Positions 24,247 to 32,610 are shown, counted from the stretch's first letter. The stretch: 35,263 nt of DNA from Prevotella sp. (GCA_023663025.1 JAMPIC010000021.1:1-35263); one strand, 5' to 3'. Made by a program: numbers and translations. The notes: generated from the letters alone by a model not told the origin.

Positions 24247-24268
24247 TAGACAGAAAAAATGTTATAAT
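24240..24268 (+). promoter_or_regulatory. Perfect consensus sigma-A promoter for aconitase operon
   Basis: TTGACA (24240-24245), 17-bp spacer, TATAAT (24263-24268), both hexamers perfect, 39 bp before the ATG. Such a strong core promoter usually needs a repressor. Confidence 0.9.
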
Positions 24269-24307
24269 GATTATGTATTTTAATGTGAAAATGAAAGGAC
24301 GATCAAA

Positions 24308-26245
24308 ATGGGATACACATTAACGGAAAAAATTCTGAAAGCGCACCTTGTTGACGGCGAGTTCGTCAAGGGCGGGGAAATAGGCATTCGCATAGACCAG
24401 ACCCTCACCCAGGACGCAACGGGTACTATGGCTTACCTCGAATTTGAGGCTATGGGAGTTCCCAGAGTCAGGACGGAACGCTCCGTGGCTTATATAGACC
24501 ACAACACTCTCCAGTCGGGCTTTGAAAACGCCGACGACCACCGTTTTATCGGCTCTGTCGCCAAAAAGCACGGCATTTACTTCTCGCGCCCGGGCAACGG
24601 CATTTGTCATCAGGTACACCTTGAACGCTTCGGCGCGCCCGGCAAAACCCTCATCGGCTCGGACAGCCACACCCCCACCGGCGGCGGTATCGGTATGATA
24701 GCCATAGGCGCGGGCGGTCTGGACGTTGCCGTGGCAATGGGCGGCGGCGCGTACTATATTACATACCCGAAAATCGTCAACGTTAAGCTGACGGGCAAGC
24801 TTTCCCCTTGGGTGGCGGCTAAGGACGTTATTTTGGAAGTCCTCCGCAGAATGTCCGTAAAGGGCGGCGTTGGCAAGGTTATTGAGTACACGGGGGAGGG
24901 CGTGAAAACGTTAAGCGTTCCCGAACGCGCCACAATCACAAATATGGGCGCGGAGCTGGGCGCGACCACTTCGATTTTCCCCTCTGATGAGATAACAAAG
25001 CAGTTTCTTAAAGCACAGAAGCGTGAGGAGGTTTGGCAGGAGCTTTCCGCAGACCCCGACGCGCAGTACGACGAGGTTATCGAAATAAATCTTTCCGAGC
25101 TTGCGCCGCTGGCGGCTTGTCCTCATTCTCCCGACAACATCAAGTCCGCCGAGGATTTAAAGGGTATGAAGATAGACCAGGTCTGCATAGGTTCCTGCAC
25201 GAACAGCTCTCTTATGGATATGATGAAGGTCGCCCACATTTTAAAGGGCAAGACCGTTCACCCGGACGTTTCGCTGTCTATCGCGCCCGGCTCCAAGCAG
25301 GTGCTGAATATGCTTGCGCAAAACGGTGCGCTGGCAATTATGATTGACGCGGGTGCGAGAATTCTCGAAAGCGCCTGCGGACCTTGTATCGGTATGGGGC
25401 AGTCCCCCAACTCAAAGGGTATCTCCCTGCGGACGTTCAACAGAAACTTTGAGGGACGTTCGGGTACTAAGGACGGTCAGATTTATCTTGTTTCCCCCGA
25501 AATGGCGGCGGCTTCGGCGATCGCGGGCGTACTCACCGACCCGAGAACGCTGGGAGAAATGCCCGTATTTGAAATGCCCGAAGAGTTCGTCATCAACGAC
25601 AATATGATAGTTCCTCCTGCTCCCGAAGCGGAAATGGACAAGGTGGAGATACTCCGCGGTCCGAATATCAAGCCTTTCCCCGCCACAAAGCCTTTGGCGG
25701 ACAGCATTTCCGCGCCCTGCTCCCTTAAAGTGGGGGACAACATCACCACCGACCACATTATGCCCGCGGGCGCGAAAATTCTGCCGCTGCGGTCGAATAT
25801 TCCCGCGATTTCCAAATTCTGCTTTACGGTGTGCGACGAGGAATTTCCCGCACGCGCCGAAAAGCTGGGCAAGAGCATTATCGTGGGCGGCGCGAACTAC
25901 GGTCAGGGATCGTCCCGCGAGCACGCCGCGCTTGCCCCGTTGCACCTTGGGGTAAAGGCGGTTCTCGTCAAGAGTTTTGCGAGAATACACCGCTCCAATC
26001 TTATCAATGCGGGAATTCTGCCGCTGACTTTCGTCAACGAAAGCGATTACGATAAAATTTCGCAGGGGGACGAGCTTGCTTTGGAAAATATCCGCGAGGC
26101 TGTTATATCGGGCAAAACCGAGATTACCCTCAAAAATAAAACCACGGGTGCGGAAATACCCGTACTCTGCGAGCTTACGGGCAGGACAAAGGATATAATC
26201 CTTGCGGGCGGTCTGCTGGACTACACCCGCGAAAGCTTGAAATAA
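24308..26245 (+). CDS. acn: Aconitate hydratase
   Basis: 645-residue aconitase of the short bacterial form common in Clostridia. It starts MGYTLTEKILKAHLVDGE, has RIDQTLTQDATGTMAYLEFE and the substrate motif GSDSHTPTGGGIGM. The cluster-binding Cys lie in CIGSCTN (Cys297) and ACGPCIG (Cys357 and Cys360). The C-terminal swivel domain carries GDNITTDHIMPAGAKILPLR and GGANYGQGSSREHAALAP. It isomerises citrate to isocitrate through cis-aconitate using a [4Fe-4S] cluster in the cytosol. It is the first gene of a run ending with isocitrate dehydrogenase and Rex, giving a route to 2-oxoglutarate and glutamate. Citrate synthase is not in the window. AAAGGAC precedes the ATG. All expected residues are present. 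Confidence 0.95.
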   Translation: MGYTLTEKILKAHLVDGEFVKGGEIGIRIDQTLTQDATGTMAYLEFEAMGVPRVRTERSVAYIDHNTLQSGFENADDHRFIGSVAKKHGIYFSRPGNGICHQVHLERFGAPGKTLIGSDSHTPTGGGIGMIAIGAGGLDVAVAMGGGAYYITYPKIVNVKLTGKLSPWVAAKDVILEVLRRMSVKGGVGKVIEYTGEGVKTLSVPERATITNMGAELGATTSIFPSDEITKQFLKAQKREEVWQELSADPDAQYDEVIEINLSELAPLAACPHSPDNIKSAEDLKGMKIDQVCIGSCTNSSLMDMMKVAHILKGKTVHPDVSLSIAPGSKQVLNMLAQNGALAIMIDAGARILESACGPCIGMGQSPNSKGISLRTFNRNFEGRSGTKDGQIYLVSPEMAAASAIAGVLTDPRTLGEMPVFEMPEEFVINDNMIVPPAPEAEMDKVEILRGPNIKPFPATKPLADSISAPCSLKVGDNITTDHIMPAGAKILPLRSNIPAISKFCFTVCDEEFPARAEKLGKSIIVGGANYGQGSSREHAALAPLHLGVKAVLVKSFARIHRSNLINAGILPLTFVNESDYDKISQGDELALENIREAVISGKTEITLKNKTTGAEIPVLCELTGRTKDIILAGGLLDYTRESLK

Positions 26246-26688
26246 TGTCAAACTGCGTGTCACGCTGCGGTCTGGACTGCGAAAGCTGCGTAAACCGCGA
26301 GGAATGCGATTGCCCCGGCTGTCCCGAACTTGAGGAGGGAAACTGGGCTGGGGACTGCGAAATAAAAAAATGCTGCGAAAATAAGCTTTTGGAGCACTGC
26401 GGACTTTGCCCCGCGTTCCCCTGCGACCTGCTCAGGAACACAGCTTTCGACCCGGACGAGGGGGACGACGGCGAACGTCTCATAACCTTAAAGCGGTGGG
26501 CGGAAGAAGAACCCTCGGCAAGGCGGAAAGCCGTAAGCCGTCCGCTGTGCGGATTGGCGGTCGGCATTGCGGCGGGGGCGGTTTTGGGAGCGTTCACGGG
26601 CGGCTTCGGGGCGATGGTGTTCGCCTGCGCTCTTGTGGGGACGGCGATCGGACTTGCTATTGATATATCTTCAAAAAATAAACTCTAA
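26245..26688 (+). CDS. Cys-rich DUF3795-like protein with C-terminal membrane segment
   Basis: 147 residues. The N-terminal 70 residues hold many Cys in the DUF3795 style (CGLDCESC, CDCPGCPE, CEIKKCCENK, CGLCPAFPC), which probably bind metal. A linker with two Arg/Lys stretches is followed by one or two Gly/Ala-rich hydrophobic helices (about 100-140, LAVGIAAGAVLGAFTGGFGA), a glycine-zipper-like membrane segment. The start ATG overlaps the last base of the aconitase stop (TAATG), so translation is coupled. Between an iron-sulfur enzyme and isocitrate dehydrogenase, a role in metal or cluster supply or redox sensing is conceivable, but this is speculation from position. The fusion of the Cys domain with a membrane tail is less usual. 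Confidence 0.8.
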   Translation: MSNCVSRCGLDCESCVNREECDCPGCPELEEGNWAGDCEIKKCCENKLLEHCGLCPAFPCDLLRNTAFDPDEGDDGERLITLKRWAEEEPSARRKAVSRPLCGLAVGIAAGAVLGAFTGGFGAMVFACALVGTAIGLAIDISSKNKL

Positions 26689-26716
26689 TTCTTAATAAAA
26701 AACGGAGGAACTGAAA

Positions 26717-27937
26717 ATGTCTGAAAAAATCAAAATGTCCACCCCCCTTGTGGAAATGGACGGCGACGAGATGACCCGTATCATCTGGAAGATGATAAAG
26801 GATATTCTCATCAACCCCTACATCGAGCTGAACACAGAATACTACGATTTGGGTCTTGTTCACCGCAACGAGACGGACGATCAAGTTACGGTTGATTCCG
26901 CCAACGCCACAAAAAAATATGGCGTGGCTGTAAAGTGCGCCACCATTACACCAAACGCCCAGCGGGTTGAGGAGTACAAGCTGAAAGAGATGTGGAAGTC
27001 CCCGAACGGCACTATCCGCGCGATCCTCGACGGCACGGTTTTCAGAAAGCCTATCCTTGTGGACGGCATTACGCCCTACATTCCCACATGGACTAAGCCT
27101 ATCACAATCGCCCGTCACGCTTACGGCGACATCTACAAAAACACCGAGCTGAAAGCTCCCCAAGGCAGCAAGGCGGAAATCGTCGTTACCGACAAGGACG
27201 GTAAGGAGACCCGGGCTCTTATCCACGATTTTAAAAATTCCGACGGTATCGTGCAGGGCGTTCACAATCTTGACAATTCTATCGCAAGCTTTGCGAGAGC
27301 CTGCTTTAATTACGCTCTCGACGCCAAGGAGGACTTGTGGTTCGCTTCAAAGGACACTATTTCCAAAACTTACGACCACCGTTTCAAGGACATTTTCGCC
27401 GAGATTTACGAGGCGGAATACAAGTCCAAATTCGAGGCGGCTGGTATCGAGTATTTCTACACGCTGATAGACGATGTTGTTGCCCGCGTTATACGCTCCG
27501 AGGGCGGATTTATCTGGGCTTGCAAGAACTATGACGGCGACGTTATGTCCGATATGCTCGCCACGGCTTTCGGCTCTTTGGGACTTATGACCTCCGTACT
27601 GGTTTCCCCGGACGGCGTTTACGAGTACGAAGCGGCTCACGGCACGGTAACGCGCCACTACTACAACTATTTAAAGGGCGAAAAGACCTCCACGAACCCC
27701 ATTGCGACTATTTTTGCTTGGTCGGGCGCGCTCCGCAAGAGGGGCGAGCTTGACGGTATTCCCGCCCTCTGTGATTATGCCGACAAGCTGGAAAAAGCTT
27801 CCGTTCAGACAATGGAGGACGGTATTATGGACAAGAACCTGGCGGCAATGAGCAAGCTCCCCAATAAGCAGATCGTTGACACGGAAACTTTCCTTGTGGA
27901 AATAAACAAGAGACTTGAAAAAATGATGCAGAACTGA
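26717..27937 (+). CDS. icd: Isocitrate dehydrogenase (NADP+ type, subfamily II)
   Basis: 406-residue enzyme resembling the homodimeric eukaryote-like NADP-dependent IDH. Features: TPLVEMDGDEMTRIIWKMIK at the N-terminus, the substrate Ser/Asn/Arg segment KSPNGTIRAILDGTVFRKPI, the metal-binding Asp in YTLIDDVVARVIRSEGGFIW and NYDGDVMSDMLA, and the cofactor loop EAAHGTVTRHYYNYLKGEKT with the Thr/His/Arg typical of NADP binding. It oxidises isocitrate to 2-oxoglutarate and CO2, supplying NADPH and the glutamate skeleton. Length (about 400-415) is normal. GGAGG precedes the ATG. It belongs to the aconitase operon, 28 bp after the DUF3795-like gene, and rex follows after 44 bp. Confidence 0.96.
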   Translation: MSEKIKMSTPLVEMDGDEMTRIIWKMIKDILINPYIELNTEYYDLGLVHRNETDDQVTVDSANATKKYGVAVKCATITPNAQRVEEYKLKEMWKSPNGTIRAILDGTVFRKPILVDGITPYIPTWTKPITIARHAYGDIYKNTELKAPQGSKAEIVVTDKDGKETRALIHDFKNSDGIVQGVHNLDNSIASFARACFNYALDAKEDLWFASKDTISKTYDHRFKDIFAEIYEAEYKSKFEAAGIEYFYTLIDDVVARVIRSEGGFIWACKNYDGDVMSDMLATAFGSLGLMTSVLVSPDGVYEYEAAHGTVTRHYYNYLKGEKTSTNPIATIFAWSGALRKRGELDGIPALCDYADKLEKASVQTMEDGIMDKNLAAMSKLPNKQIVDTETFLVEINKRLEKMMQN

Positions 27938-27981
27938 ACCGAAACCATACCAGAAAGTTTTTCTCAAAAAGGTGAAACGTC

Positions 27982-28641
27982 ATGGCAAAGAATATATCAA
28001 CATCGGTAATAAAGCGGCTGCCGAGATACTACAGATTTGTGGGAGAGCTTCTCAAGCAGGGCACGGTGAGGATATCCTCGGGCGAACTGGCTGAGAAGAT
28101 GTCTCTGACCGCTTCGCAGATACGGCAGGATCTGAACTGCTTCGGCGGCTTCGGGCAGCAGGGCTACGGCTACAATTTGCAGGAGCTTCATGATGAAATA
28201 GGTAAAATTATAGGCGTTGACAAGGGCTACAGGACTGTGCTCATCGGCGCGGGAAATCTGGGCAAGGCTATTGCCACGCATATGGATTTCAGCGAGTACG
28301 GCTGCGATCTGATAGGAATTTTCGACAGCGATCCCGCAAAGGCGGGCAGCGTGGTGGCGGGACTTCCCGTTACGCCCGTGTCGGAATTGGAAAGCTTTTT
28401 CCTGAAGGAAAAGCCGCAGATAGCCATTCTGTGCATACCCAAAACAGCCGCTCAGGAGCTTGCGGACAAGCTGGTGTCGCTGGGAATAACGGCTTTTTGG
28501 AATTTCAGTCACTACGATATAAAGGTCGCCCACAAGGACGCGGCGGTGGAAAACGTCCATCTGGGGGACAGCATAATGACGCTTGCATACGCGCTCACCC
28601 ACGCTGACAGCGAAGCCGGCAAAGATAAAAAAGAAGAATAA
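27982..28641 (+). CDS. rex: Redox-sensing transcriptional repressor Rex
   Basis: 219-residue Rex. The N-terminal winged helix has SVIKRLPRYYRFVGELLKQG and ISSGELAEKMSLTASQIRQD, whose Arg-Gln-Asp recognition helix is nearly invariant, followed by LNCFGGFGQQGYGYN. The Rossmann domain has VLIGAGNLGKAIA, the acidic strand end GIFDSD, and CIPKTAAQELADKLV; the C-terminal domain-swap helix includes GDSIMTLAYAL. Rex binds NADH or NAD+ and represses fermentation and redox genes at TTGTTAA-type dyads when NADH is low. Here it terminates the aconitase-icd operon, whose promoter carries a Rex-like dyad at 24229-24246. AAGGTG precedes the ATG. Length is standard (about 210-220). Confidence 0.96.
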   Translation: MAKNISTSVIKRLPRYYRFVGELLKQGTVRISSGELAEKMSLTASQIRQDLNCFGGFGQQGYGYNLQELHDEIGKIIGVDKGYRTVLIGAGNLGKAIATHMDFSEYGCDLIGIFDSDPAKAGSVVAGLPVTPVSELESFFLKEKPQIAILCIPKTAAQELADKLVSLGITAFWNFSHYDIKVAHKDAAVENVHLGDSIMTLAYALTHADSEAGKDKKEE

Positions 28642-28644
28642 AGT

Positions 28645-28678
28645 ATCTCCCATACAGTGTTGTATGGGAGATTTTTTT
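28645..28678. terminator. Terminator of the aconitase-icd-rex operon
   Basis: ATCTCCCATACA (28645-28656), loop GTGT, TGTATGGGAGAT (28661-28672), followed by seven T on the plus strand. It ends at the stop codon of the convergent anti-sigma gene (28677-28679); A-rich DNA on the other side lets it act for that gene as well. Confidence 0.93.
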
Positions 28679-30266
28679 ACGAGACCCTTATAAATTTGCA
28701 GCCGTCGCGTTTAATGTAGTCGCCGTTAATGTACGGGAGCGTGCTTTCAAAACGCCGATAGCCGTCGTCGGTGTAAGAAACGCCGGTAAGAACGCGCACG
28801 CCGACGTCCGTGGGGACTATCTCATACGGCTTGGCTTCGTTTGTTTTTTCAAGATGGTCGTACCAGTTGTCAAAGTCCCAATCGCGAACAATATCGTTAT
28901 CGCTGTTTGCAGTCTCCGCCTCATACAGCTCGCGGAGCTGCTCGTCGGTTTCCGCGTGTAAGATCACATTGCTGCCGGAAAATTCGTAATAACAGCTTTC
29001 GGTATTGCCGTTAAGGTAGAATTTTCCGTCGTTCAGCTTCGGGGTGGTGTACTGATCGTAGACGGGCTCGTCGTTTACAAAAATTTCCTCGAACCGCTGT
29101 TTGAAATCGTTCGGCGCGTTGTCCGAATAGGAAACGTTTTTCAGATGCGTAAAGTCGCCGTAGCACAGTATGGGCACATCAAATTCCACCGTAAACTCGC
29201 CGCCCGACGCGCTCCATGTCATAACGGCATGCTGGCTGAAATAGCTGCGCATATCCAGAATTTCTTCTTGAATATATGCAACGTCGCCGCCACGGCAGCC
29301 ACAAAAATCGTAGTCCTCAAACAGCTCCACCAGCCTTTGGGCGTATACACAGTTTATGACCTCCTCATCGGAGATTTTGCGTCCATCGTCATTCCAATTG
29401 TCGCATGAAAGCTTTTCGGCAGTTGTAAACCTCCAGAACGTAAAATAAAAATCGGTTTCATTTTCTAATCTGTCAAAATAATCTTCTGCCAATGATTTGG
29501 GGACAAGCGCCAATTGGGGAAAAATCGCGTTCAGCTCGCGGTCAAGCTTGTTGTCCTGTTCTTGTCCGGGAAGATTCCAATAGCTATAGCCATCGCCCAG
29601 CTTCATAGTGCGCGAACCGCTGTCGTTTTCCTCGAAAGCAAAGTACAGATGCTGCTCCGGCTTGCCGTCCGTGTTCCGAGAGTTTTTCCCGTCAAGATAC
29701 AGAAACAGATATCCGCTGCCGCATTTTCCGTCGTCCGGCTCGGCTTTCATCTTTTTTATGGGATATTCATTGTAGAATTCCGCCATATCGGCGGCTAACA
29801 TATCCTTGATGGACGTCAGCTCCTCGGGACTGTACTCGTCCTGATAATACAGATCGACGGTATCGAGAGCGGCGCGGTACTCGCCGCTTTTGAGCATTTT
29901 TCCGAACTTTTTCATATCCCGTCCCGCGGAAAGGCTTGAAAAGCTCATACCCTGATCGAGTTCCTCGTTAATATGCAGCGTGAACAGCAGCGCCGACGGA
30001 ATAAGCACAGCCGCGCATATCAGCAGCGTGCAGACCGCGAGCCGCGTGTAGTGTCTCCTTAATTTTTTGAACGGATTTTCCGGGGAACGTCCATTATCCC
30101 CGCTTTGGGGAATTTCGGCGGTATCGGAAGTCATAGCCTCCAGTTTTTTTCTGCATTCCGCGCATTCGGCGATGTGGTGCTCCACAATTGTCTTTGTGTC
30201 CTCGGAGCATATCCCGTCCGCGTAAAGGGGAAGCAGATCCTCGATAACTTTGCAGGTAACTATCAT
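28677..30266 (-). CDS. Membrane anti-sigma factor with zinc-finger (ZAS) N-terminus and large extracellular domain
   Basis: 529 residues. The N-terminal 45 residues form a zf-HC2/ZAS domain: Cys5 and Cys20 come first, then His31-x3-Cys35-x2-Cys38 (HHIAECAECRK). One membrane segment (about 75-97) follows. The 430-residue outer domain is far larger than in common anti-sigma factors; its parts include LKSGEYRAALDTVDLYYQDE, a region similar to IseA/DUF-type extracellular modules by feel only, and VMTWSASGGEFTVEFDVP. The start ATG directly abuts the stop of the ECF sigma gene, the standard sigma/anti-sigma pairing. It should hold the sigma factor at the membrane until an outside signal acts on the large domain. 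That signal is unknown. Confidence 0.9.
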   Translation of the reverse strand: MIVTCKVIEDLLPLYADGICSEDTKTIVEHHIAECAECRKKLEAMTSDTAEIPQSGDNGRSPENPFKKLRRHYTRLAVCTLLICAAVLIPSALLFTLHINEELDQGMSFSSLSAGRDMKKFGKMLKSGEYRAALDTVDLYYQDEYSPEELTSIKDMLAADMAEFYNEYPIKKMKAEPDDGKCGSGYLFLYLDGKNSRNTDGKPEQHLYFAFEENDSGSRTMKLGDGYSYWNLPGQEQDNKLDRELNAIFPQLALVPKSLAEDYFDRLENETDFYFTFWRFTTAEKLSCDNWNDDGRKISDEEVINCVYAQRLVELFEDYDFCGCRGGDVAYIQEEILDMRSYFSQHAVMTWSASGGEFTVEFDVPILCYGDFTHLKNVSYSDNAPNDFKQRFEEIFVNDEPVYDQYTTPKLNDGKFYLNGNTESCYYEFSGSNVILHAETDEQLRELYEAETANSDNDIVRDWDFDNWYDHLEKTNEAKPYEIVPTDVGVRVLTGVSYTDDGYRRFESTLPYINGDYIKRDGCKFIRVS

Positions 30267-30773
30267 TCAATCATTCCTTTCTTCAAGCAGCGTTTTCAGT
30301 TTTTCCTTGCCGCGGTAGAAGGTCACTCTCGCCCAGCCCTCGGACTTGCCGAAGATCTCTCCGATCTCGGAGAAGCTCATATCGGTATGCATTCGCAGCA
30401 GGACTATCTCGCGGTACGGCTCGTCAAGGCGGTGGACGGTCTTATAAAGCTCGCGGCAGTTTTCCCTGTCAAGCATATCGTTTTCGACGGGAATTTCCAT
30501 ATCGTCAAGACTTGCGCCGTATCTGCGCTTTTCCTTTTTCAGGTGGGAGAAATACGCGTTTTTGGCAATCTGGCAAAGCCATGTGGTGACTTTGACATTT
30601 CCGTCAAATTTGTTTGCGGACTTTACCGCGCGGAAAAAAGTTTCCTGAGTAAGCTCCTCGGCAAGATCGGCGTTTCCGCACAGCGCTGTAAGATAACGGA
30701 AAACCGAGTCCGCGTATTTTTTGTATGTTTCGTCAAACTCCAGACCGTTCACCCCCTTCTGTATATTAAACAT
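30267..30773 (-). CDS. ECF-type RNA polymerase sigma factor
   Basis: 168 residues. Region 2 is YADSVFRYLTALCGNADLAE followed by ELTQETFFRAV and the -10 recognition helix VTTWLCQIAKNAYFSHLKKE. Region 4 is LDEPYREIVLLRMHTDMSFS followed by EIGEIFGKSEGWARVTFYRG, the helix-turn-helix for the -35 element. Regions 1 and 3 are absent, as expected for ECF sigma factors. The true N-terminus is uncertain: the ATG at 30773 has no ribosome site, while AGAAGGGGG lies a few codons in, before a GTG and a CTG, so the protein may start near FDETYKKYADSV. The anti-sigma gene follows with no gap. A TGTAAC motif about 30 bp upstream could be an autoregulated ECF -35 box, but no clear -10 follows. Confidence 0.93.
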   Translation of the reverse strand: MFNIQKGVNGLEFDETYKKYADSVFRYLTALCGNADLAEELTQETFFRAVKSANKFDGNVKVTTWLCQIAKNAYFSHLKKEKRRYGASLDDMEIPVENDMLDRENCRELYKTVHRLDEPYREIVLLRMHTDMSFSEIGEIFGKSEGWARVTFYRGKEKLKTLLEERND

Positions 30774-30847
30774 TTTAAAACGTAAAACGTTACAAGAAAA
30801 GCAAAAATTTTTTTTGAAAGCTGAAACGCTCGGCGTTCCATATGTAT

Positions 30848-30876
30848 ATTATAAATGAAAGATCGCTATTCCGCAA
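30848..30876 (-). promoter_or_regulatory. Sigma-A promoter for the ECF sigma/anti-sigma pair
   Basis: On the minus strand: TTGCGG (30871-30876), 17-bp spacer, TATAAT (30848-30853), about 75 bp upstream of the ATG at 30773. Confidence 0.55.
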
Positions 30877-30968
30877 GCGCGGAACGGTTTCAGGCGAAAA
30901 TTTCCGAAAGGAGGATAGGAAGCCGTACAGTTTTCCCTTACGGACGGGTTTCGCGCAGGCTTTTTTCG

Positions 30969-30997
30969 TTGACAGCGGAGGTTTTTTATGGTATACT
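30969..30997 (+). promoter_or_regulatory. Sigma-A promoter for manA
   Basis: TTGACA (30969-30974), 17-bp spacer, TATACT (30992-30997) preceded by TGG. It lies 58 bp upstream of the manA ATG. Confidence 0.8.
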
Positions 30998-31054
30998 GTA
31001 AATTGGATTTTTATAATTAAATGCATATACTCATCTTTCAAGGAGGAATTTTCT

Positions 31055-32017
31055 ATGTATCCAATGCTTTTAAAACCCGCTTTCAAGGACTACCTTTGGG
31101 GCGGAACCCGTCTCCGGGACGACTTCGGCAAGGACTGCGACTTCGATAAAATCGCCGAAAGCTGGGAGCTTTCCTGCCACAAAGACGGCAATTCCACAAT
31201 CGCCAACGGCGAGCACGCGGGGAAAACCCTTGCGGAATATATCGAAACTGCGGGCAAGTCTGTGCTTGGAAGCAATTGCCAAAGATTTGAACAATTTCCC
31301 ATACTGATTAAGCTTATCGACGCTAAGGACAACCTTTCGGTACAGGTACACCCGAATAACGAGTACGCGCAGCGGGTTGAGGGCGAGTACGGCAAAACCG
31401 AGATGTGGTATATCGTGGACTGCGACGAGGGCGCGGAGCTTTTGTACGGCTTCAAAAAAGAGGTCACAAAAGAGGAATTTCGGCAGCGTATCGAGAACAA
31501 CACCCTGCTGGAGATAACCCAGTCCGTACCCGTGAAAAAGGGCGATGTTTTCTTTATCGAGGCGGGAACTCTCCACGCTATCGGCAAGGGTATCCTTATC
31601 GCGGAGATACAGCAGAATTCCAACACCACCTACCGCATTTACGACTACGGGCGCGTGGGTGCGGACGGCAAGCCGAGACAGCTCCACATCGACAAGGCGG
31701 TTGAGGTGACGAACCTTTGCCCCGCAAAACCGTACCCCAAAACGGAAAGCTTTGAGGAAAACGGCGCGGTCAAGCGTTTGCTGTCGAAGTGCGAGTATTT
31801 CACGGTTTACTCCGTTGAAACGGAAAAGCAAGCGGCATTTAACGCGGACGGTACGTCTTTCCACAACATACTGATACTGGAGGGCAACGCCACGTTAAAG
31901 TGCGGAAGTGAAGCTCTCTCCCTGAAAAAAGGCGACAGCGTTTTCGTTCCCGCAGGGTGCGGTGAGTACACGCTGACAGGGGCATTTAAAGCTGTATTTA
32001 CAAAAATAGACGGTTGA
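31055..32017 (+). CDS. manA: Mannose-6-phosphate isomerase, class I
   Basis: 320 residues from the ATG at 31055, which has a perfect AGGAGG nine bases upstream; the reading frame stays open much further upstream but has no ribosome site and crosses the promoter. It is the low-molecular-weight ManA of Firmicutes: MYPMLLKPAFKDYLWGGTRL, the zinc-site segment SVQVHPNNEYA (Gln and His ligands), EMWYIVDCDEGAELLYGF (Glu ligand) and EAGTLHAIGKG (His ligand). It interconverts mannose-6-phosphate and fructose-6-phosphate. The C-terminal cupin half is present. Its stop codon TGA lies inside a TTGACAG-type repeat (32013-32052), so the last residues may have been set by repeat insertion. Length is as expected. 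Confidence 0.95.
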   Translation: MYPMLLKPAFKDYLWGGTRLRDDFGKDCDFDKIAESWELSCHKDGNSTIANGEHAGKTLAEYIETAGKSVLGSNCQRFEQFPILIKLIDAKDNLSVQVHPNNEYAQRVEGEYGKTEMWYIVDCDEGAELLYGFKKEVTKEEFRQRIENNTLLEITQSVPVKKGDVFFIEAGTLHAIGKGILIAEIQQNSNTTYRIYDYGRVGADGKPRQLHIDKAVEVTNLCPAKPYPKTESFEENGAVKRLLSKCEYFTVYSVETEKQAAFNADGTSFHNILILEGNATLKCGSEALSLKKGDSVFVPAGCGEYTLTGAFKAVFTKIDG

Positions 32018-32052
32018 CAGTGTACAGTGTATATTGTATAGTTGACAGTTAT
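32013..32052 (+). repeat. TTGACAG-type short repeat, copy 1
   Basis: Tandem-like GTTGACAGTGTACAGTG followed by GTATAGTTGACAGTTAT. The same segments occur at 33618-33650. It includes the manA stop codon and provides the TTGACA used as -35 box of the next promoter. Confidence 0.75.
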
Positions 32053-32071
32053 TTGCAAAATTTGGTAAAAT
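32042..32071 (+). promoter_or_regulatory. Promoter for the GNAT gene, -35 inside the repeat
   Basis: TTGACA (32042-32047), 18-bp spacer, TAAAAT (32066-32071) preceded by TGG. The -35 hexamer is the last TTGACA of the short repeat. Confidence 0.55.
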
Positions 32072-32079
32072 AATTGTAG

Positions 32080-32100
32080 GGGCGCATCCTGTATGCGCCC
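32080..32100. repeat. GGGGCGCAT hairpin, probable interspersed palindrome
   Basis: GGGCGCAT (32080-32087) pairs with ATGCGCCC (32093-32100) around CCTGT, after TAG. This TAGGGGCG...CGCCC pattern looks like a dispersed intergenic hairpin. No T-run follows, so it is a poor terminator; it lies in the leader of the GNAT gene. Confidence 0.55.
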
Positions 32101-32148
32101 GCAGATACATAACAGCGTGACGGAAAAAAATAATCGGAGGATATTGCC

Positions 32149-32610
32149 TTGGAACTGAAAAGAGCGTCCGTGAACGACGCCGAAACAATATGGCGTATGC
32201 AAAAGGCAGCCTTTGCCGAGCTGCTTGAAAAGTACCGCGACTATGAAACAAGTCCCGCCAACGAAACCGTTGAACGGGTAAAGGCAAGGCTTTTGCAGCC
32301 GTACACATATTTCTACTATATCATTGCGGATAATAATACGGTGGGCGCGGTGCGTGTGGTGGATATGAAAGACGGCAGCCCTAAGCGGATTTCCCCGATT
32401 TTTATTGCGAAAGAGTACAGAAACAGGGGTTACGCCCAACAGGCGATTGCGGCAGCCGAAAAAATCCACGGTCGGGGCGGCTGGGAGCTGGACACAATTC
32501 TTCAAGAGAAAGGCAATTGTCGTCTGTACGAAAAAACGGGGTATCGGCAAACGGGGCAAACGCAGGTTATAAACGAAAGAATGACTATTGTGCATTATGA
32601 AAAATTTTAA
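32149..32610 (+). CDS. GNAT family N-acetyltransferase
   Basis: 153 residues starting at a TTG with CGGAGG eight bases upstream. GNAT fold: first strand MELKRASVNDAETIWRMQ, then VGAVRVVDMKDGSPKRISPI leading to the acetyl-CoA loop EYRNRGYAQQAI (R/Q-x-x-G-x-G/A type) and the late strand CRLYEKTGYRQTG. It transfers an acetyl group from acetyl-CoA to an unknown amine. A methyltransferase gene follows 12 bp downstream, so the two are probably an operon. Nothing nearby indicates the substrate. Confidence 0.9.
   Translation: MELKRASVNDAETIWRMQKAAFAELLEKYRDYETSPANETVERVKARLLQPYTYFYYIIADNNTVGAVRVVDMKDGSPKRISPIFIAKEYRNRGYAQQAIAAAEKIHGRGGWELDTILQEKGNCRLYEKTGYRQTGQTQVINERMTIVHYEKF

Noticed and set aside
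30855..31001. 48-codon frame starting MKDRYSASAERFQAKISE upstream of manA
   Set aside because: No ribosome site before the ATG, and it runs across the manA promoter. Composition looks plausible but support is too thin.
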